NCBI GenBank assembly: GCA_020633075.1
Contig: JACKEI010000001.1
Location: forward strand, 2,122,899 to 2,186,898
Direction of reading: 5' to 3'
Source of the DNA: Sandaracinaceae bacterium
GTDB taxonomy: Bacteria; Myxococcota_A; Polyangia; Polyangiales; Houyiibacteriaceae
DNA: 64,000 bases
Below the pieces are notes generated by a model, which saw only the letters and a list, made by a program, of their open reading frames with translations, searched no databases and was not told the origin of the DNA. The position numbers and the translations under genes are program-made. The first letter of the stretch is position 1. Each line of letters starts with the position of its first letter. Shown one piece after another: positions 36,147 through 43,342 of this stretch.

Positions 36147-37715
36147 TCAGGACGCAGCGGGCTGAGCGCCAGCGGGGACGCGCGGGTCGCGCTTGAGCGC
36201 GGGGAGGAAGAAGAAGACGATGCTGCCGACGACCACGAAGGTGCCCGACCAGACGGCCATCTGCATGGCGCCTTCACCCAGGAGCACGACCACGCCGGTG
36301 AACAGGATGTTGCCGAGCGCCGCGGGCAGGAGACCCTTCCAGCAGAGCTGCATCATCTGGTCGTAGCGGAAGCGGGGCAGCGACCAACGCGTGAGCAGCT
36401 GGAACCAGATGAGGGCGACGATCTTGGCGAGGAAGCCCACCACGCCGAGCGCCAGGACGCCCCAGTGCGCGAGCGCGATGCCGGTGGCGTCGATGCCCTC
36501 GACGGCGCCGTTGTACTCCACGCCCATGACGAAGGAGGCGAGCTGCGCGTCCCAGACACCCGGGAAGTCGATGCCGTCGCGGTACACGAAGGGCAGGTCC
36601 CAGCCACCGAAGAAGATGACCGTCGCCACGGCGGCGAGCCCGACCACCTCGATGAACTCGCTCATGAAGAACATACCGAACTTCATGCCGGAGTACTCCG
36701 TCAGGTAGCCGCCCACGAGCTCCGACTCACCCTCGGGGAGGTCGAAGGGGATGCGCTTGGTCTCGCCGATGGCGGCCGTGAAGAACAGCACGAAGGCGAT
36801 GGTGATGGGCAGCACGCAGATGCCCCACACGCCGTTGTCGTGCTGCCAGGTCGCCATCGCCTCGAGGCGCAGCGAGTCGTAGATCATGAAGCAGGGCACG
36901 ATGGTGAGGCCGAGGGCGACCTCGTAGCTGACCATCTGGCTGGCCGCGCGGATACCACCGATGAGCGAGTACTTGTTGTCCGACGCGTAGCCGCCGATGG
37001 CCGCGCCGATGATGCCCGTGCCGGCGATGGCGAACAGGAAGAGCACACCGACGTTGAGGTTGGCCACCTGCAGGGGGATGGCGGTGACGTCGCCCGTGAC
37101 CACGCCATTGCGAGGCACCACGGCGTCCCAATGCTCGAGGTAGAGCACGTCGCTGAACGGGATGACGGCGAAGACCGCGATGGCCGGCATGAGGGTGATG
37201 ATGGGCGCCAGCGAGTGCAGGAGCTTGTCCGCCTTGGGAGGAACGAAGTCCTCCTTGAAGATGAACTTGAGCGCGTCCGCGAGCGGGTGCAGCAGGCCCG
37301 CGAGGGAGATGTTGCCGCCGTTGTCGGCCAGCATGCCGTGGATCTTGGAGCCCACGTCGAGGATGCCACCCAGCACCAGCAGGCCCACGCCCGTGGCGGT
37401 CAGCTCCAGCGGCGACACCGGCAGCCAGCTGGCGTCATCGGCCGCCCACGCGAAGGCCAGCAGGAGCAGCAGGAGCGCGCCTACAGCGCCGCTGGCCGCC
37501 GCCGCGAGGCGCATGGGCAGCACCGAGGCACGGAAGGCGTCGGCGGCGCCCGCCGGCAGGCGAATACCAGCACGGTGGGGCCCGATGCGGTCTTGCATCA
37601 TGGCGCTCTGGCGGCGCTCGGCCCACACCAGCATCGGCGCGAACGCGCCCACGGTGACCAGGAGGATGAAGAGGATCTTCAGCGCCGTGGTCAGCAGCAA
37701 GAGTCCAGTCGTCAT
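36147..37715 (-). CDS. nuoH: NADH-quinone oxidoreductase subunit H, enlarged
   Basis: This encodes 522 residues; typical NuoH is 320 to 430. The core motifs are present (ERRQSAMMQDRIGPHRAG, HPLADALKFIFKED, IRAASQMVSYEVALGL, FDLPEGESELVGGY, YSGMKFGMFF, SLPRFRYDQMM), so the quinone-channel subunit should work. Between DRIGPHRAG and HPLADALK, about residues 52-142, there is an extra ~90-residue stretch with two hydrophobic segments. A second, shorter insertion follows WDLPF. The start overlaps the nuoG stop (ATGA). Confidence 0.93.
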   Translation of the reverse strand: MTTGLLLLTTALKILFILLVTVGAFAPMLVWAERRQSAMMQDRIGPHRAGIRLPAGAADAFRASVLPMRLAAAASGAVGALLLLLLAFAWAADDASWLPVSPLELTATGVGLLVLGGILDVGSKIHGMLADNGGNISLAGLLHPLADALKFIFKEDFVPPKADKLLHSLAPIITLMPAIAVFAVIPFSDVLYLEHWDAVVPRNGVVTGDVTAIPLQVANLNVGVLFLFAIAGTGIIGAAIGGYASDNKYSLIGGIRAASQMVSYEVALGLTIVPCFMIYDSLRLEAMATWQHDNGVWGICVLPITIAFVLFFTAAIGETKRIPFDLPEGESELVGGYLTEYSGMKFGMFFMSEFIEVVGLAAVATVIFFGGWDLPFVYRDGIDFPGVWDAQLASFVMGVEYNGAVEGIDATGIALAHWGVLALGVVGFLAKIVALIWFQLLTRWSLPRFRYDQMMQLCWKGLLPAALGNILFTGVVVLLGEGAMQMAVWSGTFVVVGSIVFFFLPALKRDPRVPAGAQPAAS

Positions 37716-39325
37716 GCTCGTGCCTCCGCGCCACCGGCCGTGGCGCCCGCGCCGGCCGCAGCGGCCAGCTTGCTACGAATGTCTTGGAGCCCGCCCAAGC
37801 CGAGGTCATGCCCCAGCGCCTCGGCCAGCTTCGCGACGGTCTTCCAACCAGGCTCCACGCCGGGCTGCGAGGCCACCGCGCGCCGGAAGCCCTGGTGCGC
37901 ACCCTTGGCGTTGACGAAGGTGCCGTGGGTCTCGAAGACACTCGCCACGGGCAGCACCACGCTCGCCGTGGCGGGCAAGGCGCCCACGTGGCTGGTGAGG
38001 CTGACCACGGCGTCCAGCTTGGTCAGCGCCTCGAGCTCCGCGAGGGTCTCGAGAGAGGCCGCGCCCAGCGCGATGACCGCCTCCACCTCGCCGCCCAGGA
38101 TGTCTTGCAGCAGGTCCTCGGTGGTCTCGTCCAGCGCCCCCCCCGCAGCGAGCCGCGCGCCCGCCGTGTTGGGGTTGGGGTCCGCGCTACGCAGGATGGC
38201 GTCCGCCACCCAGCCCTCGCGCTCCGCGTCGAGCTTGGCCAGGTACAGCTTGGTGGTGCCGAGCTTCTTGGCCAGCTGCGCCAGCGCGTAGTTGTCCTCG
38301 TTGCTGTGCTGAGCGCTGAGCACCACACCGATCTTGTTGGGCGTCACGGCCCCCAGCTGCGCCGCAGCGCGCGCAAAGGGCTCGTCGCCGAAGGCAGGCA
38401 CGCGCGCGTCACCGCGGCCGACGGTGGCCGCCAGCACGCGGTCTTCGGTCTGGCGGCGGTACGTCATCATGCCGTCGTCGCACATCCAGAACTTGTTGAC
38501 CGCCATGTTGTCCCGCGGGCGCAGCCGGTAGACCTTGCCGTAGCGGGGGTCGAAGTCCACGTGGGTGTTGCAGCCCGTGGCGCAGCCCGAGCACACGCCC
38601 TCTTGGCTCTTCAGGAACCAGACGCGCGCCTTGAAGCGGAAGTCCCTGCTGGTGAGGGCGCCCACCGGACACACGTGCTCGGTCATGAGCGTGTAGCGGT
38701 GGTCCAGCTCACGCCCCTGCGCGAGCGTGATCTCGTTGCGGTTGCCCCGCTCCCGCATGTCCAACACGTGGTCACCGGCCAGCTCGTCGCACACGCGGAT
38801 GCAGCGCGTGCACATGATGCAGCGCTCCGCGTCGTACACGATGGTAGGACCAAAGCGCACGCCCTTGGGCTTGTGCACGGGCTCCGTGAGCTTGCGCTTG
38901 GCCGTGCTCTGGTGCTCGTAGTAGTAGTCCTGCAGCTTGCACTCACCCGCTTGGTCGCAGATGGGGCAGTCCACCGGGTGGTTCAGGAGCAGCAGCTCCT
39001 GCACCGACGCCTGCGCGCGCTTGACCTCGTCGCTCTCGCTGCTGATGACCATGCCCTCGCCGGCCGTCTGCTGGCACGCAGGCGTGAGCTTGGGCTTGGT
39101 GTCGGGGACGTAGGCCTTCTTCTTCTCGTCCCACTTCACGATGGGCATCGCCATCTGGCGGCCGCTCTCGATGTGCACGAGGCACATGCGGCAGTTGGCG
39201 GCCACGCTGAGGCCGGGGTGCCAGCAGTAGTGCGGGATCTCGATACCGGCGCGCCACGCGGCCTGCATGATGGTCTCGCCGGCTTCGAAGGGGATCTCGC
39301 GCCCGTTCAGGGTAAACGTCGACAT
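37712..39325 (-). CDS. nuoG: NADH-quinone oxidoreductase subunit G
   Basis: This encodes 537 residues, shorter than most NuoG (700-900). The iron-sulfur part is complete: a 2Fe-2S site with Cys34, Cys45, Cys48 and a later TPACQQT, the HxxxCxxCxxxxxC site in HPVDCPICDQAGECKLQD, the pair CIMCTRCIRVCD and HVCPVGA, and an extra GVCSGCATGC that would hold the N7-type cluster. The C-terminal molybdopterin-oxidoreductase-like part is cut to ~240 residues. It carries electrons from NuoE/F (not encoded here) to NuoI/B. It begins 13 bp after the nuoD stop. Confidence 0.92.
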   Translation of the reverse strand: MSTFTLNGREIPFEAGETIMQAAWRAGIEIPHYCWHPGLSVAANCRMCLVHIESGRQMAMPIVKWDEKKKAYVPDTKPKLTPACQQTAGEGMVISSESDEVKRAQASVQELLLLNHPVDCPICDQAGECKLQDYYYEHQSTAKRKLTEPVHKPKGVRFGPTIVYDAERCIMCTRCIRVCDELAGDHVLDMRERGNRNEITLAQGRELDHRYTLMTEHVCPVGALTSRDFRFKARVWFLKSQEGVCSGCATGCNTHVDFDPRYGKVYRLRPRDNMAVNKFWMCDDGMMTYRRQTEDRVLAATVGRGDARVPAFGDEPFARAAAQLGAVTPNKIGVVLSAQHSNEDNYALAQLAKKLGTTKLYLAKLDAEREGWVADAILRSADPNPNTAGARLAAGGALDETTEDLLQDILGGEVEAVIALGAASLETLAELEALTKLDAVVSLTSHVGALPATASVVLPVASVFETHGTFVNAKGAHQGFRRAVASQPGVEPGWKTVAKLAEALGHDLGLGGLQDIRSKLAAAAGAGATAGGAEARA

Positions 39326-39338
39326 AGCTAAATAGACC

Positions 39339-40559
39339 TCAGCGATCGCACTCGCCGCCGATCATGTTGATCGACCCGAACGTTGGGATGATGTCCGCGA
39401 TCATGTCGCCCATGACCATCTCGCGCACCGCCTGGAGGTTGAACCAGCAGGGGGGACGCACACGGATACGGTAAGGAGTGCCGCTTCCATCGCTGACGAT
39501 GAAGAAGCCGAGCTCGCCGTTACCCGCCTCGGTGAAGCTGTAGACCTCACCCTTGGGCGGCTTCAAGCCCTCCATGATGAGCTTGAAGTGGGCGATGGTG
39601 CCCTCGATGGTGTTGTACACCTCGCTCTTGGGCGGCAGGGTGATGCGCGGGTCGGACACGGACACGGGGCCCTCGTCCGGCATCTTCTCGAGGCACTGCT
39701 CGAGGATGCGCAGCGACTGGTGCACCTCTTCGAAGCGAACCGAGAAGCGGTCCCAGTTGTCGCCGTCCTGCCCGATGGGCACCTCGAAGTCGAGGTCGCC
39801 GTACACCAGGTAGGGGTTGTCCTTGCGCACGTCGTAGGGGATGCCCGACGCGCGCCCGATGACGCCCGTGCAGCCGAGCGCGATGGCGCGCTCCTTGGTG
39901 AGGATGCCCACGCCCTGGGTGCGGTCCAAGAAGATGCGGTTCTTGATGAGCATCGTCTCGGTCTCGGCGATGACCTTGCGCACCTCCGGGATGCGGGCCC
40001 GCACGGCCGCCTTGAAGCCGGGGGTGGGCTCGGCCGCCATGCCGCCGATGCGCGCGAAGCTGTGCGTCATGCGCGCGCCGGTCTCGGCCTCGAGGATGTG
40101 CCAGAGCCACTCGCGCACCTTCAGGATCCACAGGAACGGCGTGAACGCGCCGAGCTCCATGGCCGCGGCGCCGTTGCACGTGAAGTGGTCACAGATGCGG
40201 GCGATCTCGGCGAGCATCACGCGGTAGTACTGCGCGCGGATGGGCACCTGGATGTCCAGGAGCTTCTCCACGGCCAGCGCGTAGCCCACGTTGTTGCACA
40301 TGGGGGACACGTAGTTGAGGCGGTCCGTGTACGGGAAGACCTGCGCCCAGGTGCCCCGCTCACAGCTCTTCTCGAAGCCGCGGTGCAGGTAGCCCGGCTG
40401 CACGTCCACGTTCTGGACGGTCTCGCCGTCCAGGTCCAGGACCATGCGAATGGTGCCGTGCATGGCGGGGTGCGAGGGCCCCATGTTGAGGCGCATCGGC
40501 TCCGCGGGGAGCTCGAGGGCGGCGTCGTCGTCGAGCAGGATGTCGTCGGCTGGCTCCAC
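39339..40559 (-). CDS. nuoD: NADH-quinone oxidoreductase subunit D
   Basis: This encodes 406 residues, the 49-kDa-type subunit that with NuoB forms the quinone site. Landmarks are LNMGPSHPAMHGTIR, VDVQPGYLHRGFEK, LNYVSPMCNNVGY and the terminal PTFGSINMIGGECDR. NuoC and NuoD are separate genes here, with a 3 bp gap. The acidic N-terminus (DDILLDDDAALE) is a small extension. The start ATG 40559 is secure. Confidence 0.96.
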   Translation of the reverse strand: MEPADDILLDDDAALELPAEPMRLNMGPSHPAMHGTIRMVLDLDGETVQNVDVQPGYLHRGFEKSCERGTWAQVFPYTDRLNYVSPMCNNVGYALAVEKLLDIQVPIRAQYYRVMLAEIARICDHFTCNGAAAMELGAFTPFLWILKVREWLWHILEAETGARMTHSFARIGGMAAEPTPGFKAAVRARIPEVRKVIAETETMLIKNRIFLDRTQGVGILTKERAIALGCTGVIGRASGIPYDVRKDNPYLVYGDLDFEVPIGQDGDNWDRFSVRFEEVHQSLRILEQCLEKMPDEGPVSVSDPRITLPPKSEVYNTIEGTIAHFKLIMEGLKPPKGEVYSFTEAGNGELGFFIVSDGSGTPYRIRVRPPCWFNLQAVREMVMGDMIADIIPTFGSINMIGGECDR

Positions 40560-40562
40560 GGT

Positions 40563-41285
40563 CTACTCCTTCGGACTCTGGTCGGCGGTGGCGGCAGCGG
40601 CGGCGCGCTTGGCCTCGAGCTGCTCCATCAGGAGCTGGGCGGCGGCGCTGTCGCTGAGCGTGCGGGTCTGGCCCTGCTGCTGCGCGATGGACGGGCTCAC
40701 CTGGCTGGGCTTGTCGGCCGACAGACGGGCCTCCCAGTCGATGCGCGCGAAGGGCTGCCCCTCTTCGATGCCGAAGGGCGCGAGCTTCGCCATGTCGGCC
40801 GAGTCGCGGTACTCCACGATGGGCTGCACGCGGTCGATGGGGTAGTCCTTGCGCAGCGGGTGCCCGACGAACTCGTCGTACATCAGGATGCGGCGCATGT
40901 CCGGGTGGTCCTTGAAGCGGATCCCGAACATGTCGAAGACCTCGCGCTCCGCCCAGTTGGCGCCCGCCCAGACGCCGGTCAGCGTGGCGGGGGTGGCCCC
41001 GTCCGCGACCTTGGTCTTGATGATGACGCGGTGGTTCTTCTCGAGCGAGCGCACCATCAGCACCAGCTCGAAGCGGGGCTCGTCCGGCTCACGCTCCGGG
41101 TAGTCCACGGCGGTGAGGTCCGTGAACATGTTCATCTTCAGCTGCTCGTCGTCGCGCAGGAAGGTGGCTACCGCCAGCCAGTCCCCGGGCGCCACGTAGG
41201 CGCTGTCATCCCCGCGGAAGTCGCTGGTGGACAGGACCTTGTCCCCGAACTGAGCCTTCAGGCGTGCAATCGCGGCCTTGCTCAT
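40563..41285 (-). CDS. nuoC: NADH-quinone oxidoreductase subunit C
   Basis: This encodes 240 residues. The conserved NuoC core includes WAEREVFDMFGIRFKDHPDMRRIL and HPLRKDYPI. A further ~70 residues after the core are Ala/Gln-rich and not needed for the fold. ATG 41285 overlaps the nuoB stop (ATGA). Confidence 0.94.
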   Translation of the reverse strand: MSKAAIARLKAQFGDKVLSTSDFRGDDSAYVAPGDWLAVATFLRDDEQLKMNMFTDLTAVDYPEREPDEPRFELVLMVRSLEKNHRVIIKTKVADGATPATLTGVWAGANWAEREVFDMFGIRFKDHPDMRRILMYDEFVGHPLRKDYPIDRVQPIVEYRDSADMAKLAPFGIEEGQPFARIDWEARLSADKPSQVSPSIAQQQGQTRTLSDSAAAQLLMEQLEAKRAAAAATADQSPKE

Positions 41286-41875
41286 CCGTGACCTCCGCTC
41301 TTGGCGCCGCCGGTGGGCTGCACCGGGAGCTCGCCGACTCGCTCCTTGAGCTGACGCGGCACCTCGTTCGGGAGCACGATGGATGGCTCGCGGTTGCCGT
41401 TGGTGATCTTCTCTTGCAGCAGCATGAGACCGTCGAGCACGGCCTCGGGGCGCGGCGGGCAGCCCGGGATGAACACGTCCACCGGGATGACCTTGTCGGC
41501 GCCGGGGATGGTCGTGTAGTTGTCGTAGAAGCCGCCGCAGCTGGCGCAGGTGCCGAAGGCGATGACCCACTTGGGGTCCGCCATTTGCTCGTAGATGCGC
41601 TTGAGCACGGGGCCCTGCCGCTGGCTGATGGTGCCCACCACCCAGAGCACGTCCGACTGACGCGGGCTGAAGCGCGGGGCCTCGGCGCCGAAGCGCGCCA
41701 CGTCGTAGCGTGGCCCGGCCACCTGGAAGAACTCCATGCCGCAGCAGGCCGTGGCGAAGGGGTACTGGAAGAGGGACCACTTGCGCGACCACGCGAGCAA
41801 GGCGTCGAACTTGGTGGTGAAGAAGCTCTCGCCGCTTGCCCCACCGATGACCTTGAGTTGGTTCAGCTCTCCCAT
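41282..41875 (-). CDS. nuoB: NADH-quinone oxidoreductase subunit B
   Basis: This encodes 197 residues. The N2 cluster ligands are present: the tandem cysteines in ATACCGMEFF, one in FGTCASCGGFY and one in PGCPPRPE. NuoB passes electrons to quinone at the interface with NuoD. The start ATG 41875 lies 13 bp inside the nuoA reading frame. The ~25-residue tail beyond the core is Gly/Lys-rich. Confidence 0.95.
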   Translation of the reverse strand: MGELNQLKVIGGASGESFFTTKFDALLAWSRKWSLFQYPFATACCGMEFFQVAGPRYDVARFGAEAPRFSPRQSDVLWVVGTISQRQGPVLKRIYEQMADPKWVIAFGTCASCGGFYDNYTTIPGADKVIPVDVFIPGCPPRPEAVLDGLMLLQEKITNGNREPSIVLPNEVPRQLKERVGELPVQPTGGAKSGGHG

Positions 41876-42222
41876 TCGAGGGCTCCCTTCTTCCAGGCGT
41901 AGATCAGGGTCACGCCCAGGATGACGATGAACAGCAGCATCTCGACGAAGCCGACCCAGCCCAGGCTGCGGAACATGGCCGCCCACGGGTACAGGAAGAC
42001 CGCTTCGATGTCGAAGACCACGAAGAGGATCGCCGTCAGGTAGAACTTGATGCTCATCCTGATGTGGTTGGCGCCTGTGGTCTCGGACCCTGACTCGTAC
42101 GGAATGGCTTTTTCCGCGGTCATGTTCTTGGGCCCGGCCAACGAGGTGGCCGTGAACATGCCGACAGCGACCAGAGTGGCCACGCCCAGCATGATGAACA
42201 CGGGGAGATAGACGGCGAACAT
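41863..42222 (-). CDS. nuoA: NADH-quinone oxidoreductase subunit A
   Basis: This encodes 119 residues with three membrane segments and the family motif YESGSETTGANHIRMSIKFYL, followed by FDIEAVFLYPW, both strongly diagnostic of NuoA. First gene of the operon. The order is A-B-C-D-G-H-I; E, F and the antiporter-like J-N are not in the cluster. Confidence 0.95.
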   Translation of the reverse strand: MFAVYLPVFIMLGVATLVAVGMFTATSLAGPKNMTAEKAIPYESGSETTGANHIRMSIKFYLTAILFVVFDIEAVFLYPWAAMFRSLGWVGFVEMLLFIVILGVTLIYAWKKGALEWES

Positions 42223-42323
42223 GAAGCGTAGCGCTCCGGTTGAGGGGTGGTTTCGGCCTTCGATCGGGGCGTCGCGGGGCGTTCTTGCGAACGTCGCGAG
42301 GGGGCCCGGGTTCGAGCGGCATG

Positions 42324-42352
42324 GTGATAGTACCCTGGCTTCCGGGTGTCAA
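42324..42352 (-). promoter_or_regulatory. Promoter of the nuo operon
   Basis: A perfect TTGACA and TATCAC are separated by 17 bases on the minus strand, about 100 bp upstream of nuoA. The ~95-base leader it predicts contains a small inverted repeat CGTTC/GAACG (42280-42293). The remainder of the 260 bp gap to the SctJ gene shows no other feature I can support. Confidence 0.65.
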
Positions 42353-42482
42353 TGAAGGTCTCTCGACCGGCGCGCAGTTCCTGCGTGACGGTGCGAGAGC
42401 TAACCGGGCGGGGTGCGTGGGGTGGGAGCGGAGTGGGACGCGGGCGTCCGGCGAGATGGGGACACGGGCGTCGTCCCCGGGT

Positions 42483-43304
42483 CTACTGGGCGGCGTCCGC
42501 CGTGGCGCCGGCCTCGAGGGCACGGGCCAGGCTGGCCTCGAGGCCACTCACCCGGCGACGAGCGCGCGTGACGACCAAGAGCAGCACCAGGGCGAGCGCC
42601 GCGTGACCCCCCAGGCCCCCGATCAAGATCGCGCGCAGCGCCGCGGAGGAGCCCCGGGTCACGGACACGGGCCCCAGCATGACCAGGGACTGCCGCGAGT
42701 CGGCCGGCTGAGGCGCGATCACGGCCATGACCGCGACGTCTTCCGGGAGCATTCCGTCGACGGCTCCGGCCACGAGCGCGCGCACCGCGGCCTCGTCGTA
42801 AGGAGGCGGCCCCGCGTGGTGCTTGAGCAGCACCGAGGCGCGCGGGCGCTGTGGCGCGTCGTCCATCAGGCCCAGGCGGCGGTCCGGGAGGGCGACGTGC
42901 ACGCGCGCGTCCAGCACCCCGTCGATGCGCTCGAGGGACCCGGCGAGCTCGCCGGCGAGCGCCATCGCAAGGCGCGCGCGCTCCTCCGTGGCCGTGGGGA
43001 TCAGCCCCCCCTCGCCGAACACCTCGTGAATACCCGGCTCGCGCGCAGCCGGCAGCCCCGCCTCGCGCAGGACCCGCAGCGCAGGCCCCACGTCGTCCGG
43101 CGCGACCTGCACGTCGAAGGTCACGTCGCTGCCGCCGCCCTGCCCCGGGACCTTGTCGGCGCCAATGCCCTGGCCGTGCAGCGCGACGATGACGGCGTCC
43201 GCCTGGGACTCGTCCAGCCCGCTCTCGAGCGTCGCCTGACAGCCCCCGAGCGCCAGCACGACCACCGCGCCGAGAGGCGCAACAACCCGCGACCATGTAC
43301 GCAT
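42483..43304 (-). CDS. SctJ/YscJ-type secretion-ring lipoprotein, orphan
   Basis: This encodes 273 residues. The signal peptide ends in lipobox GGC (Cys22), then LESGLDESQADAVIVALHG (first ring domain), FGEGGLIPTATEERARL and IDGVLDARVHVALPD (second ring domain), and a membrane segment near residues 225-247. These are the hallmarks of SctJ, the inner-membrane ring lipoprotein of type III secretion injectisomes. No other type III gene is adjacent: nuoA lies on one side and a pseudokinase fusion gene on the other. It could be a remnant or serve a separated or divergent machine. Confidence 0.9.
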   Translation of the reverse strand: MRTWSRVVAPLGAVVVLALGGCQATLESGLDESQADAVIVALHGQGIGADKVPGQGGGSDVTFDVQVAPDDVGPALRVLREAGLPAAREPGIHEVFGEGGLIPTATEERARLAMALAGELAGSLERIDGVLDARVHVALPDRRLGLMDDAPQRPRASVLLKHHAGPPPYDEAAVRALVAGAVDGMLPEDVAVMAVIAPQPADSRQSLVMLGPVSVTRGSSAALRAILIGGLGGHAALALVLLLVVTRARRRVSGLEASLARALEAGATADAAQ

Positions 43305-43342
43305 GAGTGCGTGAATGGCCTACACTGCCCCCACGCGCAAGC

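Noticed and set aside
42280..42293. Riboswitch or attenuator in the nuo leader
   Set aside because: Only a 5-bp inverted repeat CGTTC/GAACG is visible; no conserved riboswitch core.
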